From Vibrio algivorus (GTDB lineage Bacteria > Pseudomonadota > Gammaproteobacteria > Enterobacterales > Vibrionaceae), in the NCBI RefSeq assembly GCF_002218005.2, contig NZ_AP018678.1, forward strand, positions 868,001 through 932,000: DNA of 64,000 nucleotides, written 5' to 3'. The translations under genes and the position numbers were made by a program. Each line of letters opens with the position of its first letter. Position 1 is the stretch's first letter. The notes under the pieces were generated by a model, which made no database searches, was not told the DNA's origin, and saw only the letters and a list, made by a program, of their open reading frames with translations. Positions 43,482-50,648 of this stretch are shown here, in pieces.

Positions 43482-43817
43482 ATGGAAACTATCGATAAAA
43501 TTAAACAACAGATTTCTGAAAACACAATTCTGTTATACATGAAAGGTTCACCGAAACTACCAAGCTGCGGTTTCTCTTCTCAAGCTTCACAAGCTTTGAT
43601 GTCATGTGGTGAAAAATTTGCTTATGTAGATATTCTACAAAACCCAGACATTCGTGCTGAATTGCCAAAGTATGCACAATGGCCAACTTTCCCACAGCTA
43701 TGGGTTGAAGGTGAGCTAGTGGGTGGCTGTGACATCATCATTGAGATGTTCCAAAAAGGCGAGCTTCAAACATTGATTAAAGACGCAGCTTCTCGTGCAC
43801 CGGCAAGTGAAGAATAA
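43482..43817 (+). CDS. grxD: Monothiol glutaredoxin (Grx4)
   Basis: CGFS-type glutaredoxin that carries and transfers Fe-S clusters with BolA partners. Seen: LLYMKGSPKLPSCGFSSQAS with the CGFS active site at residues 29-32, the glutathione-binding WPTFPQLWVEGELVGGCDII region near 66-85. 111 aa, E. coli GrxD 115. GAGAGGAAG precedes the ATG. Followed by a strong terminator. Confidence 0.96.
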   Translation: METIDKIKQQISENTILLYMKGSPKLPSCGFSSQASQALMSCGEKFAYVDILQNPDIRAELPKYAQWPTFPQLWVEGELVGGCDIIIEMFQKGELQTLIKDAASRAPASEE

Positions 43818-43837
43818 AATTATTTTTTGCTGAAAGA

Positions 43838-43864
43838 AAAAGAGCCAATTTGGGCTCTTTTTTT
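43838..43864 (+). terminator. Rho-independent terminator after grxD
   Basis: AAAGAGCC-aattt-GGGCTCTTT followed by TTTTT, 20 bp after grxD. Confidence 0.88.
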
Positions 43865-43865
43865 A

Positions 43866-43939
43866 TATCTAAGTAACGAGTTTCAGCCACATTAAAAGAT
43901 GTTTTAGATAAGACAAATTGAATAGATAGAATGACTGGA
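43866..43939. repeat. Diverged TATACCCAAGT-family fragment
   Basis: TATCTAAGTAACGAGTTTCAG then ATGTTTTAGATAAGACAAATT parallels the first 80 bases of the full element at 6381 (AAGTAACTTCAAGATGCGAG ... GTTTTAGGCAAGGCAAATTG) with a deletion. It lies just upstream of the DsbA-family gene. Confidence 0.5.
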
Positions 43940-43946
43940 GTAAAAG

Positions 43947-44612
43947 ATGAAACGGACTTTGTATTATATTCACGATCCTATGTGCAGTTGGTGCTGGGGA
44001 TACAAAGCAACATGGGAAAAATTAAAATTAGCGCTTTCAGAAGATATTCAAGTTGAATATTTACTTGGTGGTCTTGCTCCAGATAGTGATGAGCCAATGC
44101 CACAAGAGATGCGATTAATGTTGCAGCAAACGTGGAAAAGAATTGAAAGCCAATTAGGAACTCAATTTAATTATGATTATTGGACTTTGGCAGAGCCTGT
44201 TAGGACAACATACCCAGCTTGTCGTGCTGTGATTGCAGCTCAACAACAGGGAGCTGGAGAGGCAATGAATCAGGCCATTCAAAAGGCTTATTATTTAAGA
44301 GCGATGACGCCACATATCGACTCAACGCATGTTCAATTAGCTGAAGAACTTAATTTGGATGTTGAACGATTTATTCATGATTGTAAAAGCACTGATGTCG
44401 ATCAGGAGTTTGCTCGCCAACGTGAGTTTTGTCAGCTGCTAGGCGTTCATTCTTTTCCTAGTTTAGTACTACAACTTGGTGAGAAGTACTATTTGGTGAA
44501 GTTGGATTATGCTTCGGAACTCACTAGTTTGAAAGATATTGAGCAGCGTATAAAGTGGGCGAATAGCATTGATACCACAAAGCGTTGGGTTAGATTAAAA
44601 CCGAAAGAATAA
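43947..44612 (+). CDS. DsbA family thiol oxidoreductase-like protein
   Basis: 221-aa thioredoxin-fold protein. Active-site CSWC in YYIHDPMCSWCWGYKATWEKL (Cys 12 and 15), followed by an inserted helical domain and a cis-Pro loop LGVHSFPSLVLQLG near residue 170, as in FrnE/DsbA-like proteins. No signal peptide, so cytoplasmic. The CxxC pair supports thiol-disulphide chemistry; the substrate is unknown. The ribosome site is a weak GGAGTAAAAG. It follows grxD on the same strand but after a terminator. Confidence 0.88.
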   Translation: MKRTLYYIHDPMCSWCWGYKATWEKLKLALSEDIQVEYLLGGLAPDSDEPMPQEMRLMLQQTWKRIESQLGTQFNYDYWTLAEPVRTTYPACRAVIAAQQQGAGEAMNQAIQKAYYLRAMTPHIDSTHVQLAEELNLDVERFIHDCKSTDVDQEFARQREFCQLLGVHSFPSLVLQLGEKYYLVKLDYASELTSLKDIEQRIKWANSIDTTKRWVRLKPKE

Positions 44613-44634
44613 GAGCAATTAAACAACAGTTATA

Positions 44635-44677
44635 AAAAAGCGCATGTTTCGATTCATGAACGAAGCATGCGCTTTTT
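44635..44677. terminator. Bidirectional terminator between the DsbA-like and NhaC-type genes
   Basis: AAAAAGCGCATG and CATGCGCTTTTT form a 12-bp stem with additional inner pairing (TTCG/CGAA). U-runs follow on both strands, fitting its place between convergent genes. Confidence 0.85.
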
Positions 44678-44697
44678 ATTTTAACGTGAGGTAATGA

Positions 44698-46017
44698 TTA
44701 TAGAACCATTGCTGCAATCCAACCAAATACGATAAGTGGTAGGTTGTAGTGTAGGAAAGTTGGGATTACTGAGTCTTTAATGTGATCGTGCTGTCCATCA
44801 GCATTTAAGCCCGATGTAGGACCTAAGGTTGAATCTGACGCTGGAGAACCGGCATCACCTAATGCAGCAGCAGTACCAACAAGTGCAATCGTAGCCGCTG
44901 GAGAGAAGCCGAAAGAAATCGCAAGAGGAACATAGATCGTTGCGATGATTGGAATTGTTGAGAAAGACGAGCCAATACCCATAGTGATCAATAGACCAAC
45001 AATTAGCATCATTAGAGCGGCTAAAGCTTGGTGACCACTCATGCTAGTTTGTAAGAAGGTTACTAACGTTTCAACACCACCGGTTGCTTTCATTACACTG
45101 GCAAAACCGTTGGCAGAAATCATAATAAAGCCAATCATTGCCATCATTTGAACACCACGCGTGAAACTATCTTGACTAGTTTGGAATGGCTTACCGAATG
45201 ATAGAATGATGAAACCGACTAGTGCACCTACAATCATTGAGCCGGAATATAGTTGAGCTGATAAAGTAGCAATAATACTTACGACGGCAACTATCACTGC
45301 TTTTTTATCAATGCCTTTTTGTTTTACTTCAGTGGTTTCGTTTTGTTTTTCAGCATAAGCGCGTGGTTTACGGTAACTGATGAAAACACTCACTAATAAA
45401 CCAAAAATCATTCCACAAGCCGGAATAACCATAGCGGCAGGGATTTGAGAGGCAGTAGCACTTGTTAATCCATTGTTTTGTAGGGCAGGTAATAAGATAT
45501 CATTTAAGAAGATGCCACCAAAACCGATAGGCATTGTCATGTATGGGGTGACTAAACCAAAGGTTAAGATACACGCAACCATACGACGATCGACATTCAT
45601 TTTATTGAAAGCCGATAGTAGTGGCGGAACAATAATTGGAATGAAGGCAATATGAACAGGGATAACGTTTTGAGAGAAAATTGCCATTATGAATAGCGCG
45701 CCAAAGATGGCGTATTTCACCATGTTTGAGGCTTTTTCATTTTCTTTACCATGAACGCGTTTGATCACCGCATTAGATAAAATATCAGTAATACCAGTTT
45801 GAGAGAGTGCAACCGCAAAAGCACCCAATAAGGCATAACTTAAAGCGATTTCTGCACCGTCACCTAAACCTGATTGAAATGCTGAGATCGTTTGATCAAG
45901 TGACATGTTGGCGAGCAAGCCACCGGTAATGGCGCTCAAGGTTAAAGCTATCACGACATTGACTCGGAAAACCGATAGCGCGAGCATTAAGCAAACGGAG
46001 ATAACGACAGGATTCAT
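44698..46017 (-). CDS. Na+/H+ antiporter family protein (NhaC superfamily)
   Basis: Inner-membrane ion antiporter of 439 aa with about 11 hydrophobic segments. Seen: SVFRVNVVIALTLSAITGGL in helix 1-2, QNVIPVHIAFIPIIVPPLL, VTPYMTMPIGFGGIFLND and the conserved GSPASDSTLGPTSGLNADGQ near the C-terminus. The ATG at 46015-46017 (MNPVVISVCL) has AGAGAA upstream. The open frame runs 29 codons further through a 15-bp tandem repeat, giving a (TTLIY)n artefact, and is rejected. The transported ion is assumed from family only. Confidence 0.9.
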   Translation of the reverse strand: MNPVVISVCLMLALSVFRVNVVIALTLSAITGGLLANMSLDQTISAFQSGLGDGAEIALSYALLGAFAVALSQTGITDILSNAVIKRVHGKENEKASNMVKYAIFGALFIMAIFSQNVIPVHIAFIPIIVPPLLSAFNKMNVDRRMVACILTFGLVTPYMTMPIGFGGIFLNDILLPALQNNGLTSATASQIPAAMVIPACGMIFGLLVSVFISYRKPRAYAEKQNETTEVKQKGIDKKAVIVAVVSIIATLSAQLYSGSMIVGALVGFIILSFGKPFQTSQDSFTRGVQMMAMIGFIMISANGFASVMKATGGVETLVTFLQTSMSGHQALAALMMLIVGLLITMGIGSSFSTIPIIATIYVPLAISFGFSPAATIALVGTAAALGDAGSPASDSTLGPTSGLNADGQHDHIKDSVIPTFLHYNLPLIVFGWIAAMVL

Positions 46018-46030
46018 TGTAATTCTCTTT

Positions 46031-46090
46031 GTATAAATTAATGTTGTATATATTAATGTTGTATATATTAATGTTGTATATATTAATGTT
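46031..46090. repeat. 15-bp tandem repeat, 4 copies, in the leader of the antiporter gene
   Basis: GTATAAATTAATGTT (46031-46045) is followed by three perfect copies of GTATATATTAATGTT to 46090. The array begins 13 bp upstream of the antiporter ATG (minus strand), directly behind its ribosome site. Copy-number change would alter promoter or leader spacing by 15-bp steps. It borders another dispersed repeat at 46098. Confidence 0.92.
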
Positions 46091-46097
46091 GTACATA

Positions 46098-46157
46098 TAT
46101 CCAAGTCGTTTCAGGATGATAGATCTGAAGTCTGCATCTTGAAGTCACTTGGGTATA
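46098..46157. repeat. Short TATACCCAAGT-family element (both ends, little interior)
   Basis: TATCCAAGTCGTTTCAGGATG at the left and TGCATCTTGAAGTCACTTGG plus GTATA at the right are the inverted ends of the 6381-6659 element with only about 15 bp between. It lies between rnt and the antiporter gene. Confidence 0.7.
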
Positions 46158-46188
46158 AGTGTGTTACCAATCTGAGTTGGTATTATTG

Positions 46189-46839
46189 TTATTCTTCGGT
46201 TGTTTCTACTAATGGCCAGCCACCAAGAGCTTTCCATTTGTTAACGATGTTGCAAAAAAGTTTGGCGGTAATTTGGGTATCATATAGAGCCGAATGCGCG
46301 GCTTGATTGTCAAATTCAAAACCGGCAGCGCGGCAAGCTTTTGCGAGCACAGTTTGACCGTAGGCTAAGCCACTTAATGCCGCTGTATCGAATGTGGCAA
46401 AAGGATGAAATGGAATACGTTTCAGTTTGCTACGTTCTGCTGCTGCCATGACAAAACTCAAATCAAAATTTGCATTATGAGCCACCATAATCGCTCGGCT
46501 GCAATCTGCTGCTTTTTGTTCTTTACGGACTAATTTGAAGATTTCTTTGAGAGCTTCCGCTTCTGTAACTGCACCCCTTAATGGGCTATATGGGTCACGA
46601 ATACCAGTAAACTCTAAGGCTTCTTTTTCAAGGTTTGCGCCTTCAAATGGCTCAACATTGAATTGAATAGTGGAAGCAGGATATAAATCACCGTTTTCGT
46701 CCATGGCCAATGTGACAGCACAGATTTCAAGTAATGCATCAGTTTGAGCATTAAAACCCGCGGTTTCCACATCGATAACGACGGGAAAATAACCACGAAA
46801 TCGCTGTTTTAGTGTCAAGGCTTCATTTTTGTCAGTCAT
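46189..46839 (-). CDS. rnt: Ribonuclease T
   Basis: DEDD-family 3' exonuclease that trims tRNA and other stable RNA 3' ends. Seen: RFRGYFPVVIDVETAGFNAQ with the first acidic motif (D-E at residues 23 and 25), IMVAHNANFDLSFVMAAAE and the late QAAHSALYDTQITAKLFC with the final His/Asp. 216 aa, E. coli 215. Downstream of gloA on the same strand, as in E. coli, though a terminator-like hairpin lies between. Confidence 0.96.
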   Translation of the reverse strand: MTDKNEALTLKQRFRGYFPVVIDVETAGFNAQTDALLEICAVTLAMDENGDLYPASTIQFNVEPFEGANLEKEALEFTGIRDPYSPLRGAVTEAEALKEIFKLVRKEQKAADCSRAIMVAHNANFDLSFVMAAAERSKLKRIPFHPFATFDTAALSGLAYGQTVLAKACRAAGFEFDNQAAHSALYDTQITAKLFCNIVNKWKALGGWPLVETTEE

Positions 46840-47025
46840 ATGCTTTCAGATCCATGAATTTAGGCGCGTATTATTGCAGATTAGATATTGAACTTCACTC
46901 TCTAATATTGTTCTTGAGCAATAAAATATGGTGTTTTATTTAAAATAAGTGATTATTTATTTTTAAAGCGTCAAAAAGAGATATGTTTACTCGAAGAAAG
47001 ATAAGAGGCATAAAACAAAATAAAA

Positions 47026-47053
47026 AGAACCCGTATTCCACGAGTTCTTTTAC
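47026..47053 (-). terminator. Terminator after gloA
   Basis: AAAAGAAC and GTTCTTTT pair around a 12-13-base loop. On the minus strand the stem is followed by TTTTATTTTG. It lies 15 bp past the gloA stop and would separate it from rnt. Confidence 0.7.
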
Positions 47054-47067
47054 AGTGAATAAGGTAA

Positions 47068-47484
47068 TTAACCTTCTAAACCAGCAGACATTTGGCTACG
47101 TTGGATAAGCTCGATCATGTAACCATCAGGGTCTTTAACGAACGCGATATGAGTGCTGCCGCCTTTTACTGGGCCTGGTTCACGAGTGACAGTACCACCC
47201 GCTGCTTTAATTGCATCACATGCGGTATAGATATCATCAAAACCAATGGCAATGTGGCCGTAACCTGTCCCTAGATCGTATTCAGAAGTATCCCAGTTGT
47301 AGGTGAGTTCAATGACGGCCCCTTGAGATTCATCACCATAGCCCACGAAAGCGAGAGTATATTTATATTCCGCGTTTTCATTTTTACGAATTAGCTGCAT
47401 GCCAAGAACTTTCGTGTAGAACTCGATTGAACGATCAAGATCGCCAACACGAACCATAGTATGCAAAATTCTTCCATTCGACAT
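47068..47484 (-). CDS. gloA: Lactoylglutathione lyase (glyoxalase I)
   Basis: Metal-dependent enzyme that turns the methylglyoxal-glutathione hemithioacetal into S-lactoylglutathione. Seen: the paired beta-alpha-beta-beta-beta modules with ILHTMVRVGDLDRSIEFYTK, VIELTYNWDTSEYDLGTGYG, HIAIGFDDIY and DPDGYMIELIQR (ligands His, Glu, His, Glu). The ATG at 47482-47484 has AAGGAG seven bases upstream and gives 138 aa (E. coli 135). The ORF start at 47517 is upstream of that ribosome site. Follows nth by 42 bp on the same strand. Confidence 0.96.
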   Translation of the reverse strand: MSNGRILHTMVRVGDLDRSIEFYTKVLGMQLIRKNENAEYKYTLAFVGYGDESQGAVIELTYNWDTSEYDLGTGYGHIAIGFDDIYTACDAIKAAGGTVTREPGPVKGGSTHIAFVKDPDGYMIELIQRSQMSAGLEG

Positions 47485-47526
47485 TGTGTGCTCCTTATTA
47501 GAATGTAAAGTAATCAAACTAAATGA

Positions 47527-48168
47527 TTACTCTTCAGGATAAACTTTTTCTTTGAACTCGCAGAGATCTTCAATCATACAGCTACCACAACGTGGTTTAC
47601 GAGCGATACAGGTGTAGCGGCCATGTAGGATCAGCCAGTGATGAACATCGAGTTTAAACTCTTTGGGTACTACTTTTAATAGTTTGGCTTCCACGTCATC
47701 AACCGTTTTACCCATGGCAAATTTTGTTCTATTCGATACGCGATAAATGTGAGTATCAACAGCAATGGTCGGCCAACCAAAAGCGGTATTTAGTACCACA
47801 TTTGCGGTTTTTCGACCTACCCCGGGTAATGCCTCTAATGCGGTGCGGTCTTCTGGTACTTGGCTGTTATGTTTTTCAATTAAGATCTTACAAGTCTTAA
47901 TCGTGTTTTCTGCTTTGGAATTAAACAGGCCAATAGTCTTGATATATTCTTTTAACCCATCCACGCCTAGTGCCAGAATCGCTTCAGGTGTATTAGCCAC
48001 TGGATACAGTTTATCAGTGGCTTTATTGACGCTGACATCGGTAGCTTGAGCCGAAAGAAGCACTGAGATCAATAACTCAAATGGCGTTGACCAATTCAGC
48101 TCAGTTTGAGGGTTTGGATTATCTTCACGTAGCCTTTCAAGGATTAGTCGGCGTTTTTCATTATTCAT
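47527..48168 (-). CDS. nth: Endonuclease III
   Basis: Bifunctional DNA glycosylase/AP lyase for oxidised pyrimidines. Seen: helix-hairpin-helix LEALPGVGRKTANVVLNTAF with the catalytic Lys near residue 120, the catalytic Asp in IAVDTHIYRVSNR, and a 4Fe-4S cluster CIARKPRCGSCMIEDLC at the C-terminus. 213 aa, E. coli 211. It is the last gene of the rsx operon, 42 bp after rsxE, the standard arrangement. Confidence 0.97.
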   Translation of the reverse strand: MNNEKRRLILERLREDNPNPQTELNWSTPFELLISVLLSAQATDVSVNKATDKLYPVANTPEAILALGVDGLKEYIKTIGLFNSKAENTIKTCKILIEKHNSQVPEDRTALEALPGVGRKTANVVLNTAFGWPTIAVDTHIYRVSNRTKFAMGKTVDDVEAKLLKVVPKEFKLDVHHWLILHGRYTCIARKPRCGSCMIEDLCEFKEKVYPEE

Positions 48169-48210
48169 TTTTTGCTTACCAATCGGTGTTTGTAATAAGT
48201 GATTTTCATA

Positions 48211-48960
48211 TTAAGCATTGGTGACTCTAGCACGCTCAATAGTTGGTTTTTCTTCTGCTGGTTTTCGTTTCTCGATTTGCGAATCAATCACTTGTTTTAA
48301 CGCAATTAGGAAACCCACACCGATAAAGGCACCCGGTGGCAGTAAAGCGAGTAAGAAGCTGCTATCAATATGGAAAACTTCGACACGTAAAGAGGCTGCC
48401 CAGTTACCTAATAATAGATCCGCACCATCAAACAAAGTACCTTGTCCAATCATTTCACGTAGCGCCCCTAAAACGGTCAGGGCAGCTAACATGCCAAGGC
48501 CCATCCAGAAGCCATCTAAGGCTGCTTTTTTAGGAGCATTTTTAGATGCATAGGCTTCCGCGCGACCAATGATCACACAGTTCGTTACAATAAGAGGAAT
48601 AAAAATACCAAGAGAAAGGTAAAGGCCATAAGCATAAGCACTCATCAATAGCTGAACACAGGTTACGACAGAAGCAATGATCATCACAAAGATGGGAATT
48701 CGAACTTCTTTCGGAACGTAGTTACGTACTAACGAGACAATGGTATTGGTTGAAATCAGTACCAACATTGTTGCAAGGCCCAAGCCAAGTGCATTTGTGA
48801 TGGTAGATGACACCGCCAGTAATGGACATAAGCCCAAAAGTTGAACAAGGGCAGGGTTATTATCCCATAAGCCATTTTTCATTAACTGTTTATTCTCAGG
48901 ATCAGAAACTTGGGTCGCTGAGTCTAATGATGTATCAAGCACAGTGCTATCTTCAGACAT
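48211..48960 (-). CDS. rsxE: Electron transport complex subunit RsxE (RnfE)
   Basis: Integral membrane subunit of the Rsx/Rnf complex, with six predicted helices and the DUF-type segment LLGLCPLLAVSSTITNALGL, then FVMIIASVVTCVQLL and IPLIVTNCVIIGRAEAYASK, homologous to RsxA. The ATG at 48958-48960 follows GAGGG, which itself overlaps the rsxG stop. The GTG at 48972 is an alternative that would overlap rsxG. 249 aa. Fifth to sixth gene of the operon. Confidence 0.95.
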   Translation of the reverse strand: MSEDSTVLDTSLDSATQVSDPENKQLMKNGLWDNNPALVQLLGLCPLLAVSSTITNALGLGLATMLVLISTNTIVSLVRNYVPKEVRIPIFVMIIASVVTCVQLLMSAYAYGLYLSLGIFIPLIVTNCVIIGRAEAYASKNAPKKAALDGFWMGLGMLAALTVLGALREMIGQGTLFDGADLLLGNWAASLRVEVFHIDSSFLLALLPPGAFIGVGFLIALKQVIDSQIEKRKPAEEKPTIERARVTNA

Positions 48961-48961
48961 T

Positions 48962-49588
48962 TTATCCCTCACAGTTTAATGGTTGGTTGAGAATGTTTTG
49001 TTTATTTTCTTTAAAGTACACCACGGTTTTCTTCACCGCTTTCACGACCGCTCTAGGGGTAATGGTAGCACCAGTAAATTGATCAAATTGACCACCATCT
49101 TTACGTACTGCCCAATCAGTATCGTTACTTTGGCTGACAGTTTTGTGATCGAAGCTAAAAATCCAGTCTGTTTTACGGGTTTCTATCTTATCACCTAGTC
49201 CAGGAGTTTCATTATGAGCTAATACCCTAGTGCTAGTGATCACACCTTGCATATCCAAACCAACGATGATTTTAATCGCACCATTATAGCCATCAGGAGC
49301 ATACGTCTCGATAGCAATAGCCGTTGGTTGACCAGCTTTGGTTGCTAGGTAAGCGGGCTGAGGCTCAGTGGTTACGGTACTTTGTGATGGTAGTAGCATG
49401 CATGAGGCGAACAATTGATTGTCGTGCATGCTTTGAGGTATCACTTGATTGAGCGTTTTTTGCAACTCTTGCTGTTGTTGTTCGACAATTGTGTCGTGTG
49501 TTACCCAATTGGTGATCGCAACCAATGAGGTAGAAGCAATAGCAAAGGTTGCCAAGATTCCGCCATTTTTTTTCATTGCATTTAGCAT
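48962..49588 (-). CDS. rsxG: Electron transport complex subunit RsxG (RnfG)
   Basis: Membrane-anchored, periplasmic FMN-binding subunit. An N-terminal helix (about 8-26) is followed by an FMN-binding domain with QFDQFTGATITPRAVVKAVK near residue 170. The Thr after GA in this TGATIT motif is the expected site of covalent FMN attachment. 208 aa, E. coli 206. Eight bp after rsxD. Confidence 0.95.
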   Translation of the reverse strand: MLNAMKKNGGILATFAIASTSLVAITNWVTHDTIVEQQQQELQKTLNQVIPQSMHDNQLFASCMLLPSQSTVTTEPQPAYLATKAGQPTAIAIETYAPDGYNGAIKIIVGLDMQGVITSTRVLAHNETPGLGDKIETRKTDWIFSFDHKTVSQSNDTDWAVRKDGGQFDQFTGATITPRAVVKAVKKTVVYFKENKQNILNQPLNCEG

Positions 49589-49595
49589 AGCGATA

Positions 49596-50648
49596 TTACC
49601 TTACATGCCCATAAGTACGTGGTTTGGTGTAGTAATCAATTAATGGCACCATCATATTGGCTAACAGAACAGCAAAGGCGACACCATCAGGGAAACCTCC
49701 CCAGCTGCGAATTAAGAACACCACAATACCGATAAATGCACCGTAGATAATTCTACCTTTGGTTGTGGTCGAAGCGGTGACAGGATCGGTGGCAATAAAA
49801 AATGCGCCAATCATGGTTGCACCAGAAAGTAGGTGTAAAATAGGGGAGGCGGTTGTGCCTGGAGCGAATAAAGAAGTAATAGTACTGATGACTAATAAGC
49901 TGGCTAACATTGCCAAAGGAATTTGCCATTGAACGATACGTAGTCTTATTAAGATTAATCCACCGAATAAGAATGCAATATTCACCCACTGCCAACCAAC
50001 ACCGGCAAGACCTGAAAAAGTGGGTTGTTGCATGATTTCACTTGCTGTATGTCCAGCACGAAGTGAGGTTTTAAAAGTATCGAGAGGGGTTGCCATAGTG
50101 ACACCATCAATGCCTGCACGAACTTGCTGCAGAGATAATCCATCAAGATTGAAGCCGGTAAAAAACAGTTTTAAGCAATCATCAAAATGTAAATGTACAT
50201 GCGCTAAGGATTCAGGGCTAACCCAGCTGGTCATTTGAACAGGAAATGAGATAAGCAATACCACATAAGCGACCATTGCAGGATTGAATAAGTTTTGCCC
50301 CAAGCCACCATAAAGGTGTTTACCGATAACAACGGCAAAGAAAATACCAATAGTAAGGATCCACCATGGTGACAACGGAGGAATGGCAACAGCGATCAGC
50401 ATCCCCGTGACCAGAGCACTATTATCTCTTAAGCTCAGAATTGGTGGGCGTTTTCGTATCAACATTATGGCAGCTTCAAATAGCCAAGCCAGCAAAATAG
50501 CAAAAACCACTTGGATCAGTACCCCATAGCCAAAGACGTAAGTTTGTACCGCAATGCCGGGTAATAAACATAAGGCTACCCACATCATAATATTCGATGT
50601 GGTTCGTTTAACACGGACGTGTGGAGAACTCGCTATAAAGAACGACAC
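49596..50648 (-). CDS. rsxD: Electron transport complex subunit RsxD (RnfD)
   Basis: Integral membrane flavoprotein of the NqrB/RnfD family. Seen: SPHVRVKRTTSNIMMWVALC at the N-terminus, many helices, NLFNPAMVAYVVLLISFP, and LLSGATMIGAFFIATDPVTA near residue 270, whose SGAT Thr is the likely covalent FMN site. 350 aa, E. coli 352. Its start codon overlaps the rsxC stop by one base, so translation is coupled. Confidence 0.95.
   Translation of the reverse strand: MSFFIASSPHVRVKRTTSNIMMWVALCLLPGIAVQTYVFGYGVLIQVVFAILLAWLFEAAIMLIRKRPPILSLRDNSALVTGMLIAVAIPPLSPWWILTIGIFFAVVIGKHLYGGLGQNLFNPAMVAYVVLLISFPVQMTSWVSPESLAHVHLHFDDCLKLFFTGFNLDGLSLQQVRAGIDGVTMATPLDTFKTSLRAGHTASEIMQQPTFSGLAGVGWQWVNIAFLFGGLILIRLRIVQWQIPLAMLASLLVISTITSLFAPGTTASPILHLLSGATMIGAFFIATDPVTASTTTKGRIIYGAFIGIVVFLIRSWGGFPDGVAFAVLLANMMVPLIDYYTKPRTYGHVR

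Noticed and set aside
46018..46104. N-terminal extension (TTLIY)n of the antiporter
   Set aside because: It is the translation of a 15-bp non-coding tandem repeat; the family start and a ribosome site are at 46017.
48960..48972. GTG start for rsxE at 48972
   Set aside because: It would overlap rsxG, and the sequence serves as the GAGGG ribosome site for the ATG at 48960.
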